A stretch of DNA of 64,000 nt from Paraburkholderia unamae (GCF_003268775.1 NZ_QLSU01000003.1:1-64000), one strand, 5' to 3'. Shown: positions 42,093-51,088, counted from the stretch's first letter. The notes: generated from the sequence alone by a model not told the origin. Program-made: numbers and translations.

Positions 42093-42790
42093 ACCGGCCG
42101 GTTCCAGCCACGCGCGAGCGCGTAGTCGACTGTCGCCCGCGCGAGCGCACGCGTGCTGTCCACGAGCGGCAACGCCGCGTCGCGCAGCGCGCGGGCGGCG
42201 AGTGGAATTTCCGTGCACGCCATCAACGCGGCGTCCACGTCCTCTTGCGCGAGCGCCGCGAGCGCGGCCCCGAGGCGCGCCGCCGCTTCGTCGATGTCAC
42301 CCGCCTTGACCGCAGCAATGCACGCGGCCACGTCGGCCTGCGCCGCCGCGCCGGGCAGCACCGGCTCCATGCGGCGCACGCCGAGCGCGCTCTGATAGAA
42401 GTCGGAGGCGAGCGTGCCGCCCGTCGCCAGCAACGCGACACGCCGCGCCTCGCGCGGCAGCGCGGCCACGCTCGCCTCGCTGATATGCAGGATCGGCGCG
42501 GCGCTGCGTTCGCTTAGCTGTGCGTACCAGTGATGCGCGGAATTGCAGGGGATGACGATCAGCGCCACGCCATTGCGATTGAGCAGGTCGATGCCGTCGA
42601 TCAATGCGGGCAGCGGGTCCGCCGCGCCGTCGATGATCGCGCGCGAGCGGTCGGGCGTATGCGGCAGGTTCGCGACCACCATCGGCAGATGTTCCTGGTC
42701 GCAGGACGCCCCGGTCAGGCGCACGACCTGATCGAGGAAATCCACGGTGGCGAGCGGTCCCATGCCGCCCAGCACGCCTATGAGCGCCAT
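42089..42790 (-). CDS. Aspartate/glutamate racemase family protein
   Basis: The 233-aa protein belongs to the aspartate/glutamate racemase (YgeA-like) family: GVLGGMGPLATVDFLD at the start, Cys82 in IPCNSAHHWY and Cys192 in MACTEIPL. Both catalytic cysteines are present, so it should be an active cofactor-independent racemase in the cytoplasm. It sits between two DAACS-type transporter genes, nine bases after the upstream one and overlapping the downstream one by four. That context suggests the transported substrate is an acidic amino acid or its D-form. Confidence 0.87.
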   Translation of the reverse strand: MALIGVLGGMGPLATVDFLDQVVRLTGASCDQEHLPMVVANLPHTPDRSRAIIDGAADPLPALIDGIDLLNRNGVALIVIPCNSAHHWYAQLSERSAAPILHISEASVAALPREARRVALLATGGTLASDFYQSALGVRRMEPVLPGAAAQADVAACIAAVKAGDIDEAAARLGAALAALAQEDVDAALMACTEIPLAARALRDAALPLVDSTRALARATVDYALARGWNRPV

Positions 42791-42799
42791 TGCGGTCTC

Positions 42800-44074
42800 C
42801 TATATCTTCAACGGTCGCGGGCAGATCACGGCGACGGCCGCCGCGTTGCCGATCACGAGAATGAGCGTGCGCAGCATGTCGCACAGCGGGTCCACTGCCA
42901 GGAACAGGATGAACGCCGCTTCGAACGGCAAGCGCAGATACGCGCAGGTCATCCCCACCAGCGAAACGGTCACGAGGCCCGTCATGCCCGCCGAAGCGAA
43001 ACCGGCCAGCACCGAAGCGAGCAGCACCGTGGCCACCTCGACCACGCCGAGCGTGTGGCCATAAAGCTGCGCGATGAACAGCGTGGCGCACACGTAATAG
43101 ACCATCGGCCCCACGCGCAGCAGCGACACCGTGAGCGGCACGAGCAGTTCCACACGTGCGCGCGCGAAGCCCAGCCCGTCGACCAGGCTTTCGATCATGC
43201 TGGGCATGCAGGCGGCGCTGTTGCGCGTGGCGAGCGCGAGCGCGAACGGGGCGCGCAGCGCGTCGAGCGTCGCGCCCAGCCCGTGCGTGGAGCGCTTCCA
43301 GATGATGGCCGCCGCCAGCACGACCAGCACGGCCGAAGCCACGAAGAACGCCACCACGAACTGGAGCATGGCGTGCAGCGGCCCCATGCCCGACTTGCCG
43401 AGCTGCGCCGCGCTCATGCAGATGAGGATGAGCGGCAGCGGGTAGCTCAACCAGTGCATGAGCTTCTGGCACGCGTGATAGATCGTTTCGAGCGACTGGC
43501 TCAGGCCCGTCGAGATGCGCTCGGGCACGCGTCCGACCGCCAGCCCGAACAAGAGCGCGAACACCAGCGTCTTGAGCGCGTCGCCGCTCGCGAGCGCGGC
43601 GAAGATATTGGTCGGCACGAGGCTCGTGAGCACGTCGGAGAAGCTGAGCGACGTCGGCGGCGTGTCCGCGCCGTAGAGGTTCATCGTCGTGTCGCCGGCG
43701 GCGGGGTCGTTGCCGATCATCAGGCCGAACGCCTGCATCGTCGCGCTGGAGAGATTCGCGCCCGGGTGCAGCACGAGCAGCACCGCCGCGCCCACCAGGG
43801 CGACGATGGCCGAAGCGCCCGCGAACACGGCCACCACGCGCACGAGCAGGCGCGAAGCGCCGCCGTCGCGAAAGAGCCGTTGCAGGCTGAAGATCACGGC
43901 CGATATCATGAACGGCAGCGTGGTCATCTTGAGCAGTCCCACATAAATATCGCCGATCAGGGCGAGCTTCTGGGACGCCTCGGGCAACGCGAGCCCGAGC
44001 GCGCCGCCAAGGGCGAGACTGCCGATCACGACCCAGGGGTTCAATACGAAAGCGTAGATTCTGCTGAAGTTCAT
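42800..44074 (-). CDS. DAACS-type transporter, second copy
   Basis: The 424-aa membrane protein is a paralogue of the transporter at 40671. It begins IYAFVLNPWVVIGSLALGG, then has GDIYVGLLKMTTLPFMISAVIFSL (the classic third-helix MPL/TLP-type motif), and a late VPLTVSLLRVGPMVYYV block where NMDGT is again missing. The loop reads LATRNSAACMPSMIESL, closer to the family's serine-rich hairpin than in the other copy. It lies 22 bases after the binding-protein gene and nine before the racemase. ATG 44074 fits the first helix; a TTG far upstream is not used. Confidence 0.85.
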   Translation of the reverse strand: MNFSRIYAFVLNPWVVIGSLALGGALGLALPEASQKLALIGDIYVGLLKMTTLPFMISAVIFSLQRLFRDGGASRLLVRVVAVFAGASAIVALVGAAVLLVLHPGANLSSATMQAFGLMIGNDPAAGDTTMNLYGADTPPTSLSFSDVLTSLVPTNIFAALASGDALKTLVFALLFGLAVGRVPERISTGLSQSLETIYHACQKLMHWLSYPLPLILICMSAAQLGKSGMGPLHAMLQFVVAFFVASAVLVVLAAAIIWKRSTHGLGATLDALRAPFALALATRNSAACMPSMIESLVDGLGFARARVELLVPLTVSLLRVGPMVYYVCATLFIAQLYGHTLGVVEVATVLLASVLAGFASAGMTGLVTVSLVGMTCAYLRLPFEAAFILFLAVDPLCDMLRTLILVIGNAAAVAVICPRPLKI

Positions 44075-44096
44075 CGCGGGACTCGGGTGGATCGCA

Positions 44097-45086
44097 TCAC
44101 GGGCGGTGGGTCGATTGCAGCACGGTGCTGATGTCGAAGCGCCTCGTGCGCTCGGCGAGAAACTGGTTGACGAACGCGAGCAGCGCCGTGTCGGCAATGC
44201 TCACGCCGATGGCGAGCGAGTCTTCGAGATCGTCGAGCGTGACGACGCGCAGACGCAGCGAAGCGGTCGGGTCCCGCTTCAGCACGCGCTTGACTTCGAA
44301 CTCGTCGCGATACGCCGCCGTCACCTCGCCACTGTCGAGCGCCTTGAGCACCGCCTCCCAGGTGGGATAGGTGCGCACCTGTGCGTGCGGGAAATTGGTC
44401 GTCACGTATTCCGCGTATGAGGAACGCGCGACGACGCCGATCGTGCTGTCGTAGGCGCGAATCACGTCGGGCACCGCGCGCCCTTGCGCGAGTTGCGCGA
44501 ACTTCACGCGGTTGAGCAGCAGCGCGCGCTTCAGGCGAAGATAAGGTGTACTGAAGCTGATGACCTGTGCGCGCGGCAGCGTGCGCGAGAGCTTGCTGAT
44601 GGCCAGGTCGGCCTGACCTGTGGCCAGCAGGTTCACCACGCCGTCGAAGCTGTTCGCGTCGCGGTCGAAGCGCACCTTCACGCCCAGCTTTTGCGCGATC
44701 TCGTGCGCGAGATCGATGTCGAGGCCGCTCAACTGCCCTTCGCGCGTCTCGAAGAACGGCGGCTGGTCGATGCCCAGCACCGCCACCACCAGTTCGCCGC
44801 GTTGCGCGATGCGCGCGAATTCGGGGGCGAGCAGGCGGCCGTCCGGCAACTGCACGAGGCCTGTCGAGGTGACGCGCTGCACCTGCACCGGCGCGGGCAA
44901 CGCGGCGCTCGCGGCGGGCACGGCCGCGATCACGCCCACGGAAATGGGCGCGGCGGCACCGGCCCATGCAGATGCGGACAGCGCGAAGCCGAGCATCACG
45001 CTCAGTGCGCAGGCGAGGCGCGCAGCGGATCGTGAAGCGGATCGGGAGGCGGCGAACGAGACCGCCACGTCAAGGATGGTGCGCAT
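44097..45086 (-). CDS. Periplasmic amino-acid-type solute-binding protein
   Basis: The 329-aa protein has an N-terminal export signal (hydrophobic core about residues 20-42, ending SASAWA), a linker, then a family 3 solute-binding domain: GELVVAVLGIDQPPFFE, GQLSGLDIDLAHEIAQKLG, DLAISKLSRTLPRAQVISFS, with EVTAAYRDEFEVKRVL near the end. Such proteins bind polar amino acids. No ABC permease is encoded nearby; its neighbours are DAACS-type symporters, which normally need no binding protein. It starts one base after the 66-aa membrane protein gene and belongs to the T6SS unit. Confidence 0.85.
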   Translation of the reverse strand: MRTILDVAVSFAASRSASRSAARLACALSVMLGFALSASAWAGAAAPISVGVIAAVPAASAALPAPVQVQRVTSTGLVQLPDGRLLAPEFARIAQRGELVVAVLGIDQPPFFETREGQLSGLDIDLAHEIAQKLGVKVRFDRDANSFDGVVNLLATGQADLAISKLSRTLPRAQVISFSTPYLRLKRALLLNRVKFAQLAQGRAVPDVIRAYDSTIGVVARSSYAEYVTTNFPHAQVRTYPTWEAVLKALDSGEVTAAYRDEFEVKRVLKRDPTASLRLRVVTLDDLEDSLAIGVSIADTALLAFVNQFLAERTRRFDISTVLQSTHRP

Positions 45087-45087
45087 A

Positions 45088-45288
45088 TCAGGGATTGCTT
45101 GAAGAAGAGGAAGCGGCCGTGGGAGCAGCCGCCGACGATGCCACCGGAGCCGGCTGCGAGAAGTACCGCGCGCCGATCTGGACACCCAGCAGGAACAGCA
45201 ACGCGCACAGCAGCAGCGTGCAGGCGGCGACGATCGTCACCATGCGCGAGGTCATCGAGAAAACGTACGGGTTCACCATCGCCCTCAT
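45088..45288 (-). CDS. Small single-pass membrane protein (66 aa)
   Basis: The start ATG at 45288 overlaps the stop of the DUF4280 gene by four bases, and the stop lies one base from the binding-protein gene. The protein has a short N-terminus, one long hydrophobic helix (about 17-40, MVTIVAACTLLLCALLFLLG) and an Ala/Ser/Pro-rich tail ending in a run of serines. I recognise no family. The position suggests a membrane partner of the binding protein or transporters, or a T6SS accessory. Tight coupling on both sides argues it is real. Confidence 0.6.
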   Translation of the reverse strand: MRAMVNPYVFSMTSRMVTIVAACTLLLCALLFLLGVQIGARYFSQPAPVASSAAAPTAASSSSSNP

Positions 45289-45671
45289 GGAAGCTGGGTG
45301 GAAAACTGCACCGGGGCGGCGACCTGGATCACGCCACCCCATGCGCAGATGAGCTTCGAATCGTTCTGCAAGGCAGGCACGCCGCCCACCAGCACCGTGG
45401 GCGAGCCCGGCAGCCACGGCGCGGGCGTGACGGGCACGCACGGCATGGGCGTGAACACCCCGAGCGCGGCGGCCGTCGCACCGATCACGGCCGGATTCGC
45501 TGCGCAACAGCACATGCCGAACGGCAGCACGTTGAGAATGGCCGCGTGGTCCATGACCGTCGCGGCGGGCGTGCCCGCCGTCACGCCGCTGACCGGCAGC
45601 ACGGCAAGCGCGGCGGGCGAGGTGCCGAAACTGCATTGCAAGGCCGAGCCGGCCGTCACGAGCATCGCCAT
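45285..45671 (-). CDS. DUF4280 PAAR-like spike-tip protein
   Basis: The 128-aa protein matches the DUF4280 group of PAAR-like proteins: VTAGSALQCSFGTSPAALAVLP near the start, a Cys cluster in LPFGMCCCAANPAVIG, then CVPVTPAPWLPGSPTVLVGGVPAL and LICAWGGVIQV. Such proteins cap the VgrG trimer and use Cys/His to hold a metal ion, making a sharp tip and often carrying effectors. GAGGGG lies 8 bases before ATG 45671. It follows the MORN-like gene by two bases and vgrG by one gene. Confidence 0.85.
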   Translation of the reverse strand: MAMLVTAGSALQCSFGTSPAALAVLPVSGVTAGTPAATVMDHAAILNVLPFGMCCCAANPAVIGATAAALGVFTPMPCVPVTPAPWLPGSPTVLVGGVPALQNDSKLICAWGGVIQVAAPVQFSTQLP

Positions 45672-45673
45672 GG

Positions 45674-46426
45674 TTAGCCCCTCACCCATTTCTCGAACTG
45701 CCGCAGCATCGGCGCGGAGGCTTTGTCAGCCGCTTCATGGCTTGCCGCCTCGCGCGGGGCGTCCGCCGCTTGCCATGCCTCCTGCGGCTTGCCCATGTCG
45801 TAGCGGCGCGATTCCTGCACGCTGCCGTCCTGTGCGTAGCGGCGCACCGTGCCGTGCAGCAGGTTCGCGCGATACGGCGTGGATTGCATGAGCTTGCCGT
45901 CGCGCGCGTAGTCGCCGGCCTCGCCATCGAGCCGCCCATGCGCATAGGGCGCGCGCCGCACCACTGCGCCGTCGTGCAGGAACACGGCTTCGCGCGTGAG
46001 TTGCCCCGCTTCGTAGTGCAGGCGCGCGCTCACCAGCCCGGCCGGGCACACGCAGAGGCTCGGGCCGTGCAGCACGCCGCCCGCGTAGTGCTGCTGGCTC
46101 GCGAGCCGCCCGTCCTGGTACCGCGACACCACGCCGTGCAGCTTGCCCGCCTCGTAGTGCGACTCCTGCAACAGCGCGCCTTGTGCATCGAAAATCCGGA
46201 ACGGCCCCGAGAGCAAGCCGTGCGCAAAGCCGGCTTCCACGTGCGGCGCGCCGTCCTGCTGATAGCGCACCATGGGCCCGTGCGGCACGCCGCCCGCGAA
46301 CGTGGTGCGGCTCACGATCCGGCCTGCGGCGTCGCGCTCCTCGACCACGGTGGACGCCTCGCGCGCCTGCGTTGCGCCATCGTCATGCGGATTCAGGGGC
46401 TTCACGGTGGTGTGGATCTCGCTCAT
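45674..46426 (-). CDS. MORN-repeat-like (YwqK-antitoxin-type) protein
   Basis: The 250-aa protein is made of about eight tandem repeats of 20-24 residues with a GxxHG or similar turn and aromatic strand positions (FAGGVPHGPMVRYQQDG, YEAGKLHGVVSRYQDGR, YAGGVLHGPSL, YAHGRLDGEAGDYARDGK, YRANLLHGTVRRYAQDG). This matches the MORN-2/YwqK antitoxin group. There is no signal peptide, so it is cytoplasmic. Placed between vgrG and the PAAR-like gene, it is a candidate adaptor for effector loading or an immunity protein; neither is shown. Confidence 0.78.
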   Translation of the reverse strand: MSEIHTTVKPLNPHDDGATQAREASTVVEERDAAGRIVSRTTFAGGVPHGPMVRYQQDGAPHVEAGFAHGLLSGPFRIFDAQGALLQESHYEAGKLHGVVSRYQDGRLASQQHYAGGVLHGPSLCVCPAGLVSARLHYEAGQLTREAVFLHDGAVVRRAPYAHGRLDGEAGDYARDGKLMQSTPYRANLLHGTVRRYAQDGSVQESRRYDMGKPQEAWQAADAPREAASHEAADKASAPMLRQFEKWVRG

Positions 46427-46433
46427 CGCGCGC

Positions 46434-48371
46434 TCAATTCAGCTTCACAAGGCCGCCCTTGAGGGCGAGCAGGCCACCGCCGTCGACCGTCTGCGTGGCC
46501 GACGCCTTGTGTTCGATGGTGAGCCCTTCCACGGTGAGGCTCGTGCCCGCTTTCTGGCCGAACGAGGTCGCCGCCTCGGCGGCGAACGCCGCGCCCGATT
46601 TCAACGTGAAGGCCCCGCCCGACTGGATCGTGATCGAGCCACTCACGTCGATCACCAGATTGCCGCTCACGCGCAGCGTATGGTCGCCGCCGGTCTCCTG
46701 CGTGTAGCTCGCGTGGTTCGTGTGCGTTTCCTCCGCGCCGATTTCGAGCGTTCGCTGGCCCTTCACCGTGTGGCGCTCGTTGCCCGTTTGCACGTCGACG
46801 CTGCGATCGCCCGCTTTCACCACGTGCGTTTCCGCGCCCGCGATCACCGTGGTCGTGAGCGCCTGTTCGATCGCGACGTTCATGTCGCGCTGTGCATGCA
46901 GATAGAGTTCCTCCGCGCCCATGCGGTCTTCCATGCGGATCTCGTTGCCCGCCGCGCCGTTCTTCGACGAACGCGAACGCAGCACGCTTTGCGTATGCAA
47001 GTCCGGCAACACCACCGGCGTGACGTTCTGCCCGTTGTAGACCGCGCCCGTCACGAGCGGACGGTCGGGGTCGCCGTCCACGTAGCTCACCACCACTTCC
47101 TGGCCCACGCGCGGCAAAAACAGCACGCCCCAGCCATTGCCCGCCGACGCCTGCTGCACGCGCACCCAGCATGAGCTGTCCTGATCGGCGTCCGGCGTGG
47201 TGTCCCAGTGGAATTTGAGCTTCACGCGGCCGTAGGCATCGGTCCAGATTTCCTCGCCCGCCAGGCCCACGACCTTCGCCGTATGCGTGCCCGCCACGAC
47301 CGGCAGCGGCGTCACGCAGGGCGCGCGAAACGGCGTGGCCTGAAGAAACGCCTCGAAGCGATTGACGTAGCCGTGGTGCGAGGCGTCGTGCGTCACCGCG
47401 CGCACGACGTAGCCCGTATTGAGCGCGTCGCCGCCGGGATGATCCGCCAGCGTGAAACGCGTGCCCGCGGCGAGGCTGTAGCAGTCGCACGCGCCGCTGC
47501 CCGCTTGCTGCGCGACCTCACAGGCCGCGCGTCGCACGGCGGCCTTGCGCTCGCCTTCGGCCGCATCGGCGTATTTGCCGGGGAACGTGTAGCGGCGTCC
47601 CTCCGGTGCCGTCGCGGGCGTGACGGGCCCGGTCGTCGAAGGCGACGCGTTGGCAAAATCGTAGTCGCCGAGCACGTGATCGTGCGCGACGAGCCGGTGC
47701 GTCATCTCGAACTCGCTCACGCGGTTCGGCTCGCCGCTCGCGCTGGCGGTGGTCGAGAAGTAGAGTCGCGCGCTGGTCGCGTCGGTGTGGTGGGCCGCTG
47801 CGCTGTCCGCCAGCACGAGCGTGTGCGCGCCGTTCGCGAACGTGAAGAAGTAGAAAATGCCTTCCTCTTCCATCAGCCGCGAAATAAAAGCGAACGGGCT
47901 CTCGTCGTACTGCACGCAGTATTCGCGCTGTGCGTAGGCCGTGCCGCTCAAGCGCGACTCGTACCGCACGCCCGCTGCGTCCAGCACGGTCTTCACGATC
48001 TCCGGCACGCTCTTATGCTGATGAATCACGCGGTCGCGCCCGAGCGTGAGCAGCCACACGCGCGGCGCAAGCTCGGCCGAGTAGAAGCCGTGCTGCGAGT
48101 CCGTGCCCGCATGCGCGAAGCGCACCACCACGCCGCTAAAGCAACGCACCGGGCCGCCCGGCGATTGCAGCGTGACCGTCACGATCTGGCCGACAATGCG
48201 CGCGGCGTCGAGCGCCTTGTTCAGCGAACGCATGCGCAACTCGAAGCGGAACAACTCGGAGATCGCCTCGCGTCCGCTGAAGCCGTCGAGCAGCAGGACA
48301 TCTTCGCCAAACGGCGTCGAGACCGAGAGAAACGCACCCGCCTGCGTGATCGTGCGCGCCATGGCCGTCAT
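46434..48371 (-). CDS. vgrG: T6SS spike protein VgrG (TssI)
   Basis: The 645-aa protein has the gp27-like N-terminal domain (LLLDGFSGREAISELFRFELRM, IHQHKSVPEIVKTVLDAAGV, YCVQYDESPFAFISRLMEEEGIFYFF), the gp5 OB-fold (GRVKLKFHWDTTPDADQDSSCWVRV, GNGWGVLFLPRVGQEVVVSYVDGDPDRPL) and the C-terminal beta-helix with short repeats to the end. There is no C-terminal effector extension, so cargo must ride on the PAAR-like tip or adaptors. Its ATG overlaps the clpV stop by four bases. Confidence 0.94.
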   Translation of the reverse strand: MTAMARTITQAGAFLSVSTPFGEDVLLLDGFSGREAISELFRFELRMRSLNKALDAARIVGQIVTVTLQSPGGPVRCFSGVVVRFAHAGTDSQHGFYSAELAPRVWLLTLGRDRVIHQHKSVPEIVKTVLDAAGVRYESRLSGTAYAQREYCVQYDESPFAFISRLMEEEGIFYFFTFANGAHTLVLADSAAAHHTDATSARLYFSTTASASGEPNRVSEFEMTHRLVAHDHVLGDYDFANASPSTTGPVTPATAPEGRRYTFPGKYADAAEGERKAAVRRAACEVAQQAGSGACDCYSLAAGTRFTLADHPGGDALNTGYVVRAVTHDASHHGYVNRFEAFLQATPFRAPCVTPLPVVAGTHTAKVVGLAGEEIWTDAYGRVKLKFHWDTTPDADQDSSCWVRVQQASAGNGWGVLFLPRVGQEVVVSYVDGDPDRPLVTGAVYNGQNVTPVVLPDLHTQSVLRSRSSKNGAAGNEIRMEDRMGAEELYLHAQRDMNVAIEQALTTTVIAGAETHVVKAGDRSVDVQTGNERHTVKGQRTLEIGAEETHTNHASYTQETGGDHTLRVSGNLVIDVSGSITIQSGGAFTLKSGAAFAAEAATSFGQKAGTSLTVEGLTIEHKASATQTVDGGGLLALKGGLVKLN

Positions 48372-51088
48372 GCTCCGCGCGCGTCGGTGAAGTGGAACGC
48401 CATGCCGCCCGCCGCGTCGAGCGCGAGATGCACGCGGCCAAACGGCTCCGCGAGCGAAATGCGCTCCAGCACACGCTGCGCCAGTTCGGGCAGCACGGCC
48501 TGGGCCAGAATGTGATCGACATTGCGCGCGCCGCTGTCCACTTCCTTGCAGCGTTGCACGATCTCCTGGGCGAGCGCGTCGTCCCACGTGAGCGTTGCGT
48601 GATGGTTGCGCGCGAAACGTTGTGCGATGCGCGCAAGCTTGAGTTCGACGATGGCGGCGATCTGGGCGTCGCCGAGCGGATAGTACGGCACGATCGCGAG
48701 CCGCCCGAGAAACGCCGGACTGAACTGGCGCAGCAGCGGCGGGCGCAGCCGTTCGACGAGCGCCTGCGGCGCGGGCCTGCGGCCGCCGTGGCACGCGTCG
48801 GTAATGACGTCCTGCGCCGCGTTCGAGGTGAGCAGGATGAGCGTGTTCTTGAAGTCGATGGGCACGCCCTCACCGTCCTCCATGATGCCCTTGTCGAACA
48901 CCTGGAAGAACAGTTCGAGCACGTCCGGGTGCGCCTTTTCCATTTCGTCGAGCAACACGACGCTGTACGGGCGACGCCGCACCGCCTCGGTCAGCACGCC
49001 GCCGCGCCCGTAGCCCACATAGCCCGGCGGCGCGCCCTTGAGGCCCGAGACGCTATGCGCCTCCTGGAACTCGGACAGGTTCACGGTGATGACGTTGCGC
49101 TCGCCGCCGTAGAGCAGTTCGGCGAGCGCGAAGGCCGTTTCGGTTTTGCCCACGCCGCTCGGCCCCACGAGCATGAACACGCCCACGGGCTTGCCCGGAT
49201 CGTCGAGGTCGGCCCGGAACGTGCGCACGCGGCGCGCAATGGTGTCGAGCGCCTCGTCCTGGCCCACCACGCGCTCGGCGAGCTTTTCCTGGAGGTGCAG
49301 CACGGTATGCAGTTCGTCGGCGAGCATGCGGCCCACGGGAATGCCGGTCCAGCCCGAGATCACCTCGGCCACGACGGCCGAGTCCACGCACACGGGCACC
49401 AAGGGCTCGTCGTTCTGCACGGCTTCGAGGCCCTTCTCCAGCCGGTGCAACGTGGCGGTCAACGTTTCGGCATCCTCATGGTCGTCGTTCGTGCCTTCAT
49501 CCGTGACGCTCGCCAACTGTTCGGCGATCTTGCGCCGCCACGCGAGAATCTCGTCCACCGCGCGCTTTTCCGTGCCGAACTTTTCGGTGAGCCGTGCATG
49601 CTGCTCGCGCTCATCGCGCAACTGCCGCTGGGTGGCCGCGATCGCCTCGGCGCGCATCGCGCCCGTGGCCGCCTCGTGGCGCAGAATGCGCAACTGGTTC
49701 TCGGCTGTTTCGATCGAGCGGCCCAGCGCCTCGATCTCCTCGGGCACGCCGCTTTGACCGATCGCCACGCGTGCGCAGGCTGTGTCGAGCACGCTGATCG
49801 CCTTGTCGGGCAACTGGCGGCCCGAGATATAGCGATGCGAGAGCCGCACGGCGTCGCGTACGGCGTCGTCGAGAATCTCCACGCCGTGATGGGCCTCGAG
49901 CTTGTCCACCATACCGCGCAGCATGTCCACGGCCACCGGCTCGCTCGGCTCCTCGACCTTGACCACCTGGAAACGGCGCGCGAGCGCGGGGTCGCGTTCC
50001 ACGTACTTCTTGTATTCGGCCCATGTCGTGGCCGCGATCGTGCGCAACTCGCCGCGCGCGAGCGCCGGCTTGAGCAGATTGGCGGCGTCGCCTTGCCCTT
50101 CGCTGCCGCCAGCGCCGATCAGTTGATGCGCCTCGTCGATAAAGAGAATCACCGGCGCGGGCGAGGCCTTCACCTCGGCGATCACCGACTTCAGGCGGCT
50201 CTCGAACTCGCCCTTCACGCCCGCGCCCGCCTGTAGCAGCGCGAGATCGAGCGAGCGCACGGAAACGTTCGCCAGCGCGGGCGGCACTTCGCCCTGCACG
50301 ATGCGCTGCGCGAAGCCCTCCACCACGGCCGTCTTGCCCACGCCGGCCTCGCCCGTGAGGATGGGGTTGTTCTGGCGGCGGCGCAGCAGCACGTCGATCA
50401 ACTGCCGGATTTCAGCGTCGCGGCCACGAATGGGATCGATCGCGCCCGCGCGTGCGAGCGCGGTGAGGTCCACCGCGTAGAGATCGAGCGCGCGCTGCGA
50501 GTGGATTGCGGGGCCGGCCCCGAGTGTCGGCATGGTCTGGCTGGCCGGAACTTCACCGCTTTGAGCGGCCTGCGTCCCCGCCGAAGGCAGATCGCTCGAC
50601 GCGCCTCCCGCATCTTCAGCCGAACCCGCGAGAATCCCGCGCAGGCCTTCGCGCAGATGCGCGCGCGGAATCTTCAGCAGCGCGGGCGCCGATTCGAGCA
50701 GCAAGCCGCGCAGGCTGTCCACTTCGAGCAACGCGAGCGTGAGCGTGCCCGAGCGGATCTGTTGCTCGCCGAGCAGCATCGAGCTTAGCAACCACGCTTC
50801 CTGAAACAGCGGCGAGAGGTTAGGCGAGAGTGAGGGCGTGCGGCCGTTGCCGCGCTTGAACAATTCGACCGTTTTTTGCAGATGCGAAACGAGGCCCGCG
50901 CGCTCGACGCCGAAATGCGCGAGGATCGCCCGCAGGTCCGGCGCTTCGGTTTCGAGCAGCGTGAGCAGCAAGTGCTCGATATCCACGCTGAAGTGTGTCT
51001 GCCGCACGCACAGTTGGGCGGCCTGCTCCATCGCATGTTTGCATGCGGGATTCAGGCGGCTGAGCAAGGTGCGAATATCGATTTCCAT
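48368..51088 (-). CDS. clpV: T6SS sheath-recycling ATPase ClpV (TssH)
   Basis: The 906-aa AAA+ protein has a Clp N domain (residues 1-150), first ATPase with Walker A GEAGVGKT (246-253), a coiled middle domain, and second ATPase with GPSGVGKTETAF near 640 and LLDEMEKAHPDVLE as Walker B. ClpV-specific N-terminal sequence (LSRLNPACKHAMEQAAQLCV) binds the contracted TssC sheath. It unfolds sheath subunits so they can be reused. It follows tssG by 18 bases and overlaps vgrG. Confidence 0.94.
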   Translation of the reverse strand: MEIDIRTLLSRLNPACKHAMEQAAQLCVRQTHFSVDIEHLLLTLLETEAPDLRAILAHFGVERAGLVSHLQKTVELFKRGNGRTPSLSPNLSPLFQEAWLLSSMLLGEQQIRSGTLTLALLEVDSLRGLLLESAPALLKIPRAHLREGLRGILAGSAEDAGGASSDLPSAGTQAAQSGEVPASQTMPTLGAGPAIHSQRALDLYAVDLTALARAGAIDPIRGRDAEIRQLIDVLLRRRQNNPILTGEAGVGKTAVVEGFAQRIVQGEVPPALANVSVRSLDLALLQAGAGVKGEFESRLKSVIAEVKASPAPVILFIDEAHQLIGAGGSEGQGDAANLLKPALARGELRTIAATTWAEYKKYVERDPALARRFQVVKVEEPSEPVAVDMLRGMVDKLEAHHGVEILDDAVRDAVRLSHRYISGRQLPDKAISVLDTACARVAIGQSGVPEEIEALGRSIETAENQLRILRHEAATGAMRAEAIAATQRQLRDEREQHARLTEKFGTEKRAVDEILAWRRKIAEQLASVTDEGTNDDHEDAETLTATLHRLEKGLEAVQNDEPLVPVCVDSAVVAEVISGWTGIPVGRMLADELHTVLHLQEKLAERVVGQDEALDTIARRVRTFRADLDDPGKPVGVFMLVGPSGVGKTETAFALAELLYGGERNVITVNLSEFQEAHSVSGLKGAPPGYVGYGRGGVLTEAVRRRPYSVVLLDEMEKAHPDVLELFFQVFDKGIMEDGEGVPIDFKNTLILLTSNAAQDVITDACHGGRRPAPQALVERLRPPLLRQFSPAFLGRLAIVPYYPLGDAQIAAIVELKLARIAQRFARNHHATLTWDDALAQEIVQRCKEVDSGARNVDHILAQAVLPELAQRVLERISLAEPFGRVHLALDAAGGMAFHFTDARGA

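Noticed and set aside
40671..45086. Standard C4-dicarboxylate uptake locus (dctA with dctBD)
   Set aside because: No dctBD-type regulators are present, the key NMDGT motif is missing, and the genes overlap T6SS genes.
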